From assembly GCF_020283565.1 (NCBI RefSeq), contig NC_060059.1:12593501-12657500 (forward strand): a stretch of 64,000 nucleotides of DNA, given 5' to 3'. Below the pieces are notes generated by a model. The model was given only the letters and a program-made list of their open reading frames with translations, ran no database searches and was not told the DNA's origin. The position numbers and the translations under genes were made by a program. The DNA comes from Trifolium pratense (lineage: Eukaryota; Streptophyta; Magnoliopsida; Fabales; Fabaceae). Positions 9,950 to 21,759 of the stretch are shown one piece after another (positions within the stretch are counted from its first letter, which is position 1; every line of letters starts with the position of its first letter).

Positions 9950-9963
9950 TACATATTTATGCT
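9950..9963 (-). promoter_or_regulatory. TATA box of nicotianamine synthase
   Basis: GCATAAATATGT on the minus strand, about 90-100 bases before the chosen ATG. Position and sequence suit a plant core promoter. Confidence 0.55.
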
Positions 9964-10085
9964 CACTTGCGGGGGCCATTGTTGGGTCGTTGAGGGAGAG
10001 TCTCGTTAGGTTGGATTAACACATCTTCACTCAAAACCTTAAAACATAAAGTTTATGGATCTTTTCACTTATATGTTGTTCAACC

Positions 10086-10503
10086 GTAACTCTTTCAATA
10101 GATCTCTGACTCTTTCAATATCTTAAATTAGTCCTTATCTCCGTCAAATGTTTCTCAATTTGGTCCCTCTGTGAACATTTGTTCCGCTTACTATCAAACA
10201 ACTCTTCGTCTTCATCTACTTTCTATCAAAATAGTCATTGACATTTTCAAGTTACCGCCGAATTAGTCCTTGTGTTTATTAAAAAATTTCATCCGATAAT
10301 GAATTTTAAATTGACCGTTGACTACATGACACTTAAATCATGTAATGTCATTGTTTATGTGACACTTAATACTTCATATCAACACACATTTAATAATGTT
10401 AGAAAACGAATATCAACGAAGGGACCAAATTGAGAAACGTTTAGCAAAGATAAAGACTAATATAAGATAATGTAAGAGTCAAGGCCTTATTTGAGAGAGT
10501 TAC
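10086..10503. mobile_element. Inverted-repeat (MITE-like) element, about 420 bp
   Basis: Left arm GTAACTCTTTCAATAGATC through TTTCTCAATTTGGTCCC (10086-10173) pairs imperfectly with the right arm at about 10420-10503, whose reverse complement reads GTAACTCTCTCAAATAAGG through TTTCTCAATTTGGTCCC. Arms are about 85 bases. No ORF lies between them. I could not settle a target duplication, so the superfamily is open. It sits in the distal promoter of the nicotianamine synthase gene. Confidence 0.7.
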
Positions 10504-10927
10504 AAAGAAAATGACCAATTTGATAGTTTACTCGAAATTCTAATATGGATCACCTCTATAAGTGATCCATCGTGAACCAACACTTAAAAAATATTTGAAA
10601 TTTCAACGGTAACTTACATTATTATTTAGAAGTATAAGTTAATAGTTATCCATATTTTTATGATCGAAATAATGACTTAATTAATACATATTTGATTGAA
10701 AAATAAAAATAAAGATGTAACTCGTATTGAAATGACTATAATCATGTCATTGTTTTAGCCATAAAGACGAGGATATCATGATGGTACTTGTAGATCATGG
10801 AGGAACACGACGAATTTTAATCGAACGACTTTAAACTGTTGACTTCTACTTAAATACAACACAACGACTTCGAATCATTTATGGGAAGAGTGGTTGCCTA
10901 CATTAGACGAGGAGCTAGCTTTGGATC

Positions 10928-11495
10928 TAGGGTTGGGAATAGGTCAGGCCAGGCTTTGACAGGCCTGAGCCTGGCCTACGATTTTTCTTCAAGCTTAAGC
11001 CTGGCCTACGGCCTATCAAAAGCAATTTTTTTGGCCTGGCCTGAGCCTGTTTAAAGTCTGGTCTGACCTTATAGTCTGTTTAAAAGTCTGTGTTACATAA
11101 ATGCCTCTATATAGTCTTTTTAAATAGGCTAAACATGCCTTAAAGCCTATTTCACATATAAATTTTTATAATTTCTACAACATTAAACATTAAGAAGAAG
11201 CTAATAAAATGATTAGCATAAGAATTAAAAGTTAATAAAATAACAAATACGATTACGACAAAGTCTATTAAGTATGCCATAATACAATTATTATATAAAT
11301 AATAACATTAATAATTATTAAATATAAACAGGCCGGACTATCAGGCTTTGTAGGTTTTTTTAAAAGCCTGAGCTATTTATGTAAATAGGCTCTTTTCAAA
11401 GCCTGAGCCTAACATTTTTAATAAACAAGTCAAATCAGGCTTAAACAGGCTAGACCGAAGGCGCCTGTAGGCCACCTGACCTATTTCCAACCCTA
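10928..11495. mobile_element. hAT-type non-autonomous element, 568 bp
   Basis: Terminal inverted repeats TAGGGTTGGGAATAGGTCAG and, at the right end reversed, TAGGGTTGGAAATAGGTCAG. The flanks are TTTGGATC (10920-10927) and TTTAGATC (11496-11503), an 8-bp target duplication with one change, the hAT length. The inside is full of degenerate AGGCCTGAGCCTGGCC words on both strands and has no transposase. Confidence 0.85.
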
Positions 11496-11503
11496 TTTAG
11501 ATC

Positions 11504-13045
11504 TAAAGAGAGTAATGCGCGTAGGTCATGAATGAATATATGAAATAAAAGTTTAGGCCAGAGTATAGTTTATTTCTTCTTTTTAATTTTTATATTTAAA
11601 AAAATGGGCAATATCGTGACTCCCACTATAACTCACTGTATAACGGCACCAAATGCAACTACTCGACGCTGAAACTAAAGGCAAACAGTGTACTTTTTAA
11701 AAGAAAATGGATTTTAGTTGAGAATGTCTCTAAAATGGACTCATCTTGCATGAAATAATTATATTTAAATAGATAATGTCTTCATGACTTCATCTACCAT
11801 TACATTTTTATTGCTCCAATTTCCATAATTTTGAAGATTGCATATATTAAAAAGAGAGGATGATTTATCAAAGTTGAATGATGAGCATGTTTATTGGCTA
11901 TGAATGAAGTCAAATCCACTTAATCACTGCACAAATGTGATGTGTGATAATCACACGACGCCGTGAGCCTGCCACACACAGACATGCACCTCACTCATGT
12001 TTCTGTGTGTTTTACTCCATGCAATATCATTTAAGGGAGATTGATATTTTAATTTAAATAAACACAAAATCAATTCATTCAAATGGACAATCTTGTACAA
12101 TTTTATTACTCTAAACTACACTACAATGCTTTTGGTCTTCTAAATTTTGTTACTCCATACTAAACTTACAATCATTGTGTTTATATGTGTAACTTAATTT
12201 GATTGGAGATAGCTTATCTACACAACAGAACTTCAACATTCGGCAACCATTGCCTATTTTAAACTTTGTCCAATGAGACTACTATGGAGGGAGGTAGGAG
12301 GAAAAGATACATAAATCTCTCACTTGTGTTGAGAAGAAAATGTTTACTATTAGTATATTTTTAATTTTGAGAGTACTATAAAAGTACAAAAATGATTTAA
12401 AGATTTTTTCTAAGCTTCAAAATGCATTTCTTAAGTTCCCCTTACTATGGAATATTGTATTAAACCTTCATTAGAGTAAAGTACAATCTTTCCTTAAACT
12501 CTCAAACGGAGCCTTGAAGGCTGTAGGATGAGTTCACAATCACAATAGTACTCCCAGTCTTTCATCAGATCCATCAATTTGTCAACACTCCTTGGGTACG
12601 CAGAGAATTTCACATTCTTCGTTATGTTGGCTATGATTTCACAAGACGCTACTAAATTAAGCTGTGTTATTTGAACATCAAAATACAAACATCATATATG
12701 ACACACTGAGTTTGTCTCTATCTATCTCTCTTGCTATTTATCTTTTATAACCTAAACAAATCTCAGAAATACTCACACACAAAAACCGTATATAACATCA
12801 ATATTTTAATGTACAAAAATCATTTCACATATGACCTCCCTGTGATGATCAAGAATGGAATACAGCATGTACAAGCGCAATACTCAGAAGTCAGAAGACA
12901 AAATATATATGCAGTGAAATGTGCACTTATGTTAAAAAATAGTGAAATTTATACACACTAATGACCCTATGTTGAAGCAAAGACAATGAAATTGAAATGC
13001 ACCTAACTTTCGAACAAATATCAATACATCAACTTCCGATTTTCA
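11504..13045. other. Intergenic, no gene seen
   Basis: AT-rich sequence between the hAT element and the next gene's 3' end. A 64-codon minus frame at 12494-12688 has no recognisable domain and no splice partner, so I do not call it. The last few dozen bases are probably 3'UTR of the minus-strand gene. Confidence 0.5.
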
Positions 13046-14792
13046 TCACAGTTCAGAATTTTCGTACGTTTCATAGTTCTGATATTCAGTAGATTCGTAG
13101 GCATTAGATTCTTCACTAGGTGATGATTCATATAAAGTGGAGCTTTCATATTTAGGAACTTCGCCATCAAAGGAAGTTTCTGGGGCATCAGAATTTTCAT
13201 TAACTAATGTTTTATGAACTTCAATTTCGCCCGTCTGAACAAATTGCAACAACAAATGCACTCCATTAACAACATCATAAATCATTAATCCTATTCTGCC
13301 CCCAACCCAACTGCCCAAGTGACTTCCAACAAGATATCCAAATCTACCAAGGCTTTGCTCCCCCAGGAACCCTCCCCCATAAGCACCAAACAAAGTACCA
13401 GTACCCCGAAGGAATCCTTCTGTGATTGTACCACCATAGTAAATAGCTTCGAAAAAGTCCCATCCAGAAGAGATGATGGGGCCTATAATCCGCTTGGCTT
13501 GACGGGAAGCCAATTTCGCCGCCTTTTTACTTTCTTTCTGCGCATGTTTTGCTGAATCTGTCGGGGACATTCCCTGACTAGCAGCGTCAACAAGGGCAGA
13601 CTCAATCGCTCGTTGTCTTGCTTTTTCAACGTGAGATGATCTAATATTGTAAAAATAGAGCTTCACACCTTCCTTGACAGCACATGCCAAAGTTCCAGAA
13701 CCCATGTCAAAGCAGTTTAATATTGTGAACTTTCCACTCTGGGATGACCCTTCCTCGCCAACAAGCTCCCTGCATTTTTCAGCTGAAAGGAGAAATTTAT
13801 ATTAGCACAAGTAGAGATACTTTAGACTAGTATTACCAGACAGTGTAGTTGTAGTTATAGGTCTTCAACAGTCAAAGATAAACACACAATATCATAATTG
13901 AAACATAAATTCTTTGTAAGAATCAGAAAGCCTTTTGTTGAAAATGAACACACGATAGAAAAACATAAAATCACAAAAGGATGGAATCATCCATTTTCAT
14001 GTTTTCCCAATATGGGATGCAATCTGTATTTTCCTTCATTTCATTATAAAAATATCTGAATAATACTATAATGATTCCTAGGGGAATGAGGCTCCGGTTA
14101 TCCAGAATTCGGCCGCGAAGTAAATAAAGACTAACCAAGTATTGTTTCCACCAGGAATCAAAAAATATAATGATATCTTTATTTAATGTAGATATGTAGT
14201 TACATTTAACACCATTTTATTTCATTCCATTCAATATATGTCCAATTATATTTCTCCAAGTTCTCAGAGTAAACAAGTTTAAAGAGCAATATCACTACGT
14301 TGCAAATAGCAGCTATAGCATAACGGAATTTATGGCTAAGTTGTCAAATAATCCCTCCAGTCCTAAATATAAGAGAGACTTTACTTTTTAGATTCATCGA
14401 GAATCTAATGTATTTAGTCCATATTATAGACTAAATACTCCATGGATCTAAAAAGTAAAATATCTCTTAAATTAAGGGCCGGAGGGAGTAGTAATAATAT
14501 CGGCATTAAACTCCCTCTGGTTTCAAATATAATCAAAAAGTAACTTTTCAGATTCATTGAATAATCGATGAATCTGAACTATATTATATTTGAACAGTTC
14601 AACAAAATCATCAACACAAAAATGCCAATATCTACGATCTACTTTGAAATATCCTTCTCCATCCCAAATCACAAGCACAAATATGAAATCAATTACAATA
14701 AAATACTTGAAAATCAAAATACCTGTGATGCTAAGAACAACGATGGCGGCGACAATTACTACTAACCGAATCCTTCTATTCTGGAAATCCAT
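13046..14792 (-). CDS. Conserved plant protein of unknown function, signal-anchored, glycine-rich (268 aa)
   Basis: Two exons, 14792-14723 and 13782-13046, joined with the codon split as G|CT. The frame across the join is open and both splice sites are GT-AG. Residues 1-24 are a short basic start and a hydrophobic segment (LVVIVAAIVVLSI), a signal peptide or anchor. Residues 25-60 hold three Cys (C27, C47, C57). A charged Ala/Lys/Gln-rich helix spans about 75-122. Residues 123-200 are Gly-rich and hydrophobic (GTGTLFGAYGGGFLGEQSLG onward), like a glycine-zipper membrane insert. The last 35 residues are acidic and repeat YES/YEN/YET with seven Tyr. I do not recognise a named family. The 940-base intron contains a Stowaway-like MITE. 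Confidence 0.8.
14350..14491. mobile_element. Stowaway-like MITE in the intron of the 13-14.8 kb gene
   Basis: Ends AATCCCTCCAGTCCTAAATA and, reversed, TACTCCCTCCGGCCCTTAA, with TA at the borders; the middle pairs through aaagt/acttt words. A second small hairpin starting ctccctctggtttcaaat follows at 14510-14590. Confidence 0.65.
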
Positions 14793-15932
14793 TGCAGTAA
14801 CGGTAAAGCTTAACTAACTAATTATCTAGATGGAGTGTATGATACAACAATTTATCGTGTTTAGAAGCGAGATTGAATGGTTCGAAGAGAAGGGATGAGG
14901 TTAATAATGATGAATGAACTTGCTTTCTCGGCGAATTTTCGATGTTGACCGTTGACGGTTAGTACACGGATTGGCCGGCGGCAGAAAATCGAATCGTCGT
15001 GAAGGAACCGACTAACAAAGTTCTAAGCAATTCAGAACCCGTGGGTATTAAAGCCCGAATATTTTTTAATTGGGAAAATAGTTGTTATTATCACCAACCA
15101 TTTTAGAATACACCCCCATTAGGTTAATTGTTTTTGCACGTTTGGTATATTGTTGATTGAGATATTCTTCATGCTATTAAACTAATCAAATGCCCAATTC
15201 ACATGAAAAATATAGGTTGATAGCAATTTTGACTATTATTTGGGTGAGTTTTAGTTGTTTTTAGTCCTCATGAAATTTAATTATATTTGATTGTATTAAA
15301 GATGATCCGACACGTTGTAGTTTTTAATGATTTAACATTTTTTTTAATAGAAAATAACGAAAAGTTGGGCCAAACATAATTTTTTTACTTATTTACTTAA
15401 GGAGAAAAAAAAATGAAAAATAAGTAGGGGCAAACGGAACTTAAAAATATTGAATCTTTAAATTACAAAGGTGGAATCACATAAAATAAAAGAATAATGG
15501 GGGAAATCAAATTAAACTCGTCCAAATAGTATGGAGTAAACTAAAAAGTGATACTGTCCCAAAATATATCATATGGAGTCCCTCGTATACTTTTTTATAA
15601 TATAAATTTAAGTGAGGAGATGGTGCATCATTCCATTTACCTCATTCCATTTACCTCCGTTTCCCTTTAGTAAATTACCATAGACATATCTATTTTTAGC
15701 ATATAGGTTGATAGCAATTTTGAACTAACTCTATTAAAGAATTGGGCATTATAAAGTTCTAGACATACTTCCATGTATTGGGAAGAAAAAAAATAAAGAT
15801 TTTGATCTTTGAACAATTAAATAGTAATCAACTACTTTCTAAGGGTCTTCATCATCATATAGCATGGTTCTTCGTATTCAAAGTGAACTTGAACTCCTCT
15901 GAAGAGTAAATTTATGATATTGTAATTAAGTT
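14793..15932. other. Promoter side of the 13-14.8 kb gene, then intergenic
   Basis: The first 200 bases are GC-richer (cggcgg, tcgtcg) and are likely 5'UTR and promoter of the minus-strand gene. The rest is AT-rich with the words aggttgatagcaatttt at 15221 and again near 15704. No ORF of note. Confidence 0.45.
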
Positions 15933-18530
15933 GCTAATAATAAAAGTTTTATTTCAAGGGTTAAACCAAATTTATTATTTGGTGTCCGTAAAGGGATAAC
16001 ATGACAACCATCGATGTAATCTACAAGTTGTTTTTGTTGTATGACCCCATCTTGTGTTCTACGAGAATACTTTTATTTAAATTCTCATGAATATCCGTCC
16101 ATATAGATTGATGCATCGTCGTTGCATTTTATCTCCATGCGCTCCCGTTTCTTCCATATACACCACAATGTCATAGCAAACATTAGTCAATTTTATCTTG
16201 ACAAACACTCCAACAATTAGAAGAACAACACTATTTTAAAATCACATGCACTTTCTAATTTATTGTGAAGCTAAAACCCACGCCTCATCCACCTTGTTAC
16301 AATAAAAAAAATGCCACTCATTCTCTAAAGATACTTCATAGTGAGCAAATTGGCTCAAACATCCAACTCCTCTAGTTATTTTTACCATTTTAGTAATTTG
16401 CTTTGAATCTACTAACATAATTCATATTTGGGTTGTTTGGGTGCAACATTTAGATAGCTTTAAATTAGTCATACATCCTTTTAAATAGCTTTAAATTGCA
16501 CAAAACATTTAGAGTAGCTCCCCTTAGTGGTTAGAAATTTTAGTAATTAACGTTGTTGATAATAAAAGTTTTTCTTTCAAGGGTTAAACCAATTTTGTTA
16601 TTTGGTGTCCGTTAAAGGGATGACATGACGATCATTGATGTAATCTACAAGTTGTTTTTGTTGTATCGCCCCATCTTGTGTTCTACAAGAATACTTTTAT
16701 TTAAATTCTCATGAATATCCTCCCCAAATAGATTGATGCATCGTCGTTGCATTTCATCTCCCTACGTCTCCGTTTCATCCACCTGAACATACTACTGCTG
16801 CTGTGTGCTTTTGCATTTGTGCTGCCCGAAACAAGACTTGCACCCGACCTTCTTTGGTGCGCACGCAACAACCACCACTACAATACGGAGTCAAGTGCAA
16901 TTCGAACTAATATAGCATGGCTCAATTATGTATCGTTCCATAATTTATCTTTCCTCCTCTTCCAAATACACCACAACTTCATAACAAACATTAGTCAATT
17001 TTATCTTGACAAACACTCCAACAATTAGAAGAACAACACTATTTTTACCATAGTGAGCAAATGCTAAAAATCTTAGGATTGTGACAATATAATATATTAA
17101 AGTGACACATATCTCATCAAATAGAGAATTGCGACAATATAATATATTAAAGTGACATAAAAAATAATAAGAGAATAAAAACGAACCTCATTACCATCAG
17201 CGTCTCCAATGAAAATTCTGATTGCATCTGTTGTTAGCGGTGGAGAATGACAACTTGTCTTTACATTGATTTGATAAACGCAGCTACCACCAATCAATTT
17301 AGTCTCATTAATCTGAAACAAATAGCCTTTTATTGTTATTTGTTTTTTTTTTTTACACAAAATAGCCTTTTATTTAAGATACAATAAATAAAAATATGAA
17401 ATTATTTAAGATACACATTCATTCATTCATGTGTAAACTTTTGACTAAACTTTTAAGGGAAATTAAAAGCTTTTTGTTTGGTTAGAAAAGAAGAAGTAAA
17501 ACTATTGAATATGTTATTCTGAATGATAACATTTTGAAATAAAGGGTACTAGTATTCCCCTATTTGGACTAATATTTAAAATTAAATAAAAATGAGAATA
17601 TACAATTTATTTACATGTTGTTGGGTATGGTTAAGCATGGAAGATAAATTCATTTGAGGATGAGGGCGAGTGACCAATGTTTGTGTTGCATGTGAGAATG
17701 CAAAGATGATGGAAAATATTAGGATTGTGTTGCACTAGATCCTTCGTAGTGAGCAAATTGGCTCAAACATCCAACTCCTCTAATTATTTTTACCATTTTA
17801 GTAACTTGTTTTGAATCTACCGACATAATTCATATTTTGGTTGTTTGGGTGCAACATTTAGATAGCTTTAAATTAGTCACACATCATTTTAAATAGCTTT
17901 AAATTGCACAAAACATTTAGAGTAACTCACCTTAGTGGTTAGAAATTCCACCTTAAAAGGATGACATGACGATCATCGATGTAATCTACGAGTTGTTTTT
18001 GTTGTATGACCCCATCTTGTGTTCTACAAGAATGCTTTTATTTAAATTCTCATGAATATCCTTCCATATAGATTGATGCATCGTCGTTGCATTTTATCTC
18101 CCTGCACCCCCGTTTCTTCCATATACACCACAATGTCATAGCAAACATTAGTCAATTTTATCTTGACAAACACTCCAACAATTAGAAGAACAACACTATT
18201 TTAAAACCATATGCACTTTCTAATTTATTGCAAAGCTAAAACTCACTTATCCATCTTGTTACAATAAAAAAAAATGCCACTCATTCTCTAAAGATACTTC
18301 ATAGTGAGCAAATTGGCTCAAACATCCAACTCATCTAGTTATTTTTACCATTTTAGTAATTTGCTTTGAATCTACCGACATAATCCATATTTGGGTTGTT
18401 TGGGTGCAACATTTAGATAACTTTAAATTAGTCATACATCATTTTAAATAGCTTTAAATTGCACAAAACATTTAGAGTAATTCACCTTAGTGGTTAGAAA
18501 TTTCACCTTAGTAGTTAGAAATTTGTAAAT
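15933..18530 (-). mobile_element. Cluster of repeated LINE-like fragments
   Basis: A block containing gatgtaatctacRagttgtt and agattgatgcatcgtcgttg occurs three times: 15933-16553 (full), 16555-17062 (with an unrelated middle at about 16760-16960) and 17955-18530. A right-hand half copy lies at 17747-17955. On the minus strand the copies read ...EIKCNDDASIYMDGY..., like the start of the RNase H-like domain (KCNVDAS) at the end of plant LINE ORF2, with stops. So I infer decayed L1-type LINE ends in tandem-like order. The family name is inference; the repetition itself is direct. Confidence 0.55.
17187..17312 (-). pseudogene. Orphan exon of an embryo-specific protein 3 (ATS3, PLAT-like) gene
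   Basis: The minus strand shows an acceptor TTTGTTTCAG, 126 bases of open frame, and a donor GAG|GT. It encodes INETKLIGGSCVYQINVKTS then CHSPPLTTDAIRIFIGDADG NE, the core of the ATS3 family (SCxYxVxVKTSC...DxIxIxFGDxxGN). About 330 bases upstream a hydrophobic, signal-like stretch (IFSIIFAFSHATQTLV, near 17735-17640) may be the remains of exon 1. No further exons follow; the next DNA is the LINE-like repeat. I call it a gene fragment. The 17063-17746 insert carrying it is bracketed by the 12-mer tagtgagcaaat. Confidence 0.65.
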
Positions 18531-18849
18531 AAGTGGGGTGTGTGTGTTTGAAAACCCGACTTGTTCACGGTAAAAACCAAACAAACAGTGTTACTGTGCG
18601 GTAAGAAAGGACAGTTTGGTAAATCGGATAAACGAGGGTTTTTGAAGGGCTTTAACGAATCTCCATACCAAAAACAGAACGAACAAACAACGCATCCCTC
18701 TTCTTCTCTTCTCCGTCGTTCTCTTCGCCGTTCCACTACCATCAATGGTGGTTATCGCCACCTTCATATCCATAACCAATTTCATTATCTAAAATTCCAA
18801 CAACAACACTTCAATTTCAATTCCCGCATTCTCCTCATCGCCATATCCA

Positions 18850-21251
18850 ATGTTGAAGCTCCTTTCATCCTCTGCCATCTACCGTCTAAATCCCGCCGCG
18901 GTCCCGGTCCTCCGACCAGCATCAGAATCAGCATCGCCTTTGGTTAGAGTGCTCAATTCTCTCAGTGGCTTCAGTCGCAGTAACCGCTGTTTAGGAGGTC
19001 GGGTTTTTTTCTGTTCGGATTCCAGCGACGCTTCCGATCATGTGGTTGATGCTGAAGTTAAATCGGCTGAGGAGATTCCGTCTAAATCTTCTGCTATTGT
19101 CTCCCAGTATCCCAGACCCGAAGATTACCTCACTGTTCGTTTCAGATTTTGCTTTGTGTTTTTGTTACCTTTTATTTTTAGCTGCTGAATTGTTTTTCAT
19201 ATTTAAATTATTCAAAAGTTGGCTTCTTTTTTCATTTTTGATAGTAAAATTGCATTTAATTTGATTGAAAATGGGCGCTGAAATTGTAATTCAAGGCAGA
19301 AATTTAATTATTATGACTACAAGTGAAATTTGTGTTTTTATTATAGATATGAGTCTGTTTGGATAAACAACTTATTTGCAGCTTATAGCACAAGCGCCTA
19401 TCATGATAAGCGCTTATGTATAAAGCAAAAATTGTTTGGGAAAGAATTTATGAAAATTGTCCTAAGGTGTTTTCATAAGTTCTCCCAAACAAGCTCACAA
19501 AACTTTATGTCAGTAGATAAGCTCATATAAGACAATCCAAACGATTGTTGTTTCGGTTGTAATGTGTGAAATGTAGCCAAAGCTGCTAGTTGATTGTTGT
19601 CTCGAGTTTGAGCTTAACATTTGTTTGAGGCTTCTGCAATGAGGATTTTATTTGCTGAGCCCAATGGAGTTCTTACCCTACACTTAAGTATTTATTAATT
19701 GTTATCATTGTGGTTTTCTGCTCTCCGTTGCTTTGATGCGATTGTTGGAGAGTGATTTTCCTTTTTAAGTTTTTTGCTTATACTATGAGAATAGTAGTTT
19801 TCTGTTACTGAAGTTACTCAGTTAATTGTTTCACAAACTTCTCATTCCGTCTTTCTTTCCAAACTCTTATGCCTACACACTCACTGTTTTAACTGAGCTG
19901 AGCTCAAGCATAGACATATTGTTGAACCCAATATCCTTGTCTGACATCATGTCATGCTGGTTTACCTTTATTTTTGGATCATGCATTCTTGATCTCTGTT
20001 TATCTTATCAATGGACTCCCTGTTGATGCCCTAAACTTTGTAGTGCTCTATACCACACTGTTTCACCAACCTCCAGTTTATAGTTTTATCGAAGAGTTTG
20101 ATTCGATTTCATTAATCTAACAAATATGAAATAAATGCTGAAGTGTGCATATACTTTACATTATTGTATACAAGGTTTTTCTTCATCCCCTTCCCCAACT
20201 AAAAATGGAATTATATTCCCCGTCCGACCTATCCCTATCCATTGATTCCTCATATCTTGTGCTTTATTTCCGGTTTCCTTTTTTTTTTTTTGAACAAGTA
20301 TTTTCGGTTTCCTTGATTACTTAATAATTTTTTTCTCTATTGCTTTTGATCAGGTTTTAGCATTACCATTGCAACATAGACCCCTTTTCCCAGGATTTTA
20401 CATGCCAATTTTTGTTAAGGTACGTTCAGTTGCCAAAATTGATGATTTAAATATTTGTCATTGCCCACTACATGCTGTTAAAAAAAAAAGAATGTATGAC
20501 TTTGAGAATTGTAATCTTTGATCAGTGCATGGAGGTGTCCATGAATTGGTTTAATATGATTTGAAACCTGAAAGTATAGTGTGTTAATTCCATTGATTAT
20601 TTTACCATGCATCCAGGACCCCAAAGTGTTGGCAGCTTTACAGGAAAGTAAAGAACGACAAGCTCCTTATGCTGGTGCTTTCCTCCTTAAAGACGAGCCA
20701 GACTCTGATCCCAATGTAGTATCTAGCTCTGATGCAGAAAAAAATGTATATGATTTAAAAGGAAAAGACTTGTTTAACCGTCTTCATGAAGTTGGGACTC
20801 TTGCCCAAGTATGTGATTTTTCATGTGGCTTAATGGTTGCGTTATTACCTTCAATAAATTACTTGTTTAGATTTGTTAACTGCCTAACATTTTGTCAATA
20901 ACCCTGTTTTCAATACCAGATTTCAAGTATCCACGGCGATCAGGTGATACTGATTGGTCATCGACGTCTACGCATAACAGAGATGGTTGGTATTGAACAT
21001 GCTAAAATTAAGCTAAAATTGGTGTTTGATAATATTTTGGTGCCATTCTCTCCATATTTGTGCCTAAGTTTTGTTCACAGCGAGTCTGATTTCTGATAAT
21101 CATTTGTCTACAGCTAAAGTATTCTGTCGGTTGTTTAATACTTTCCTTTTTTGTAGGTTAGTGAGGACCCGCTTACTGTAAAAGTTGATCATCTCAAGGC
21201 ATGTCTTTATTGATTGCTTCCTCATTTGGTATTTTCATTGAAGTGAAAGAA

Positions 21252-21330
<79 letters not shown>

Positions 21331-21679
21331 TCTTTTATATTTTTATTGGACAAGCACTTTTTATCTTTTTTTTACTTTTACTTGGTACTGCAGGATAAAG
21401 CTTATAACAAAGAGGACGATGTCATAAAGGCCACATCTTTTGAGGTCATATCGACACTCAGGGATGTTCTTAAAACAAGCTCTCTTTGGAGAGATCATGT
21501 TCAGACTTACTCTAAGGTTTAGACTTTATACCCTTACGTGCTTGTGTTTATTGGAACATGCAAATGGGGGAGGGGATTGGAATAGTCCTTTGATTATGTG
21601 CTAGGTTTGTTTGCATTGCTTTATTAGAATTTTTCGAAGTTGGAATGACACCTTTAATAGATATTTTGTGAATTTTAAA

Positions 21680-21759
<80 letters not shown>

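Noticed and set aside
12494..12688. 64-codon minus frame as a possible exon
   Set aside because: No domain, no convincing splice partner, composition like the surroundings.
16747..17028. 93-codon plus frame with a signal-peptide-like start
   Set aside because: It lies in the LINE-like repeat, on the strand opposite to the LINE reading, and has no homologue that I recognise; the hydrophobic start is likely chance.
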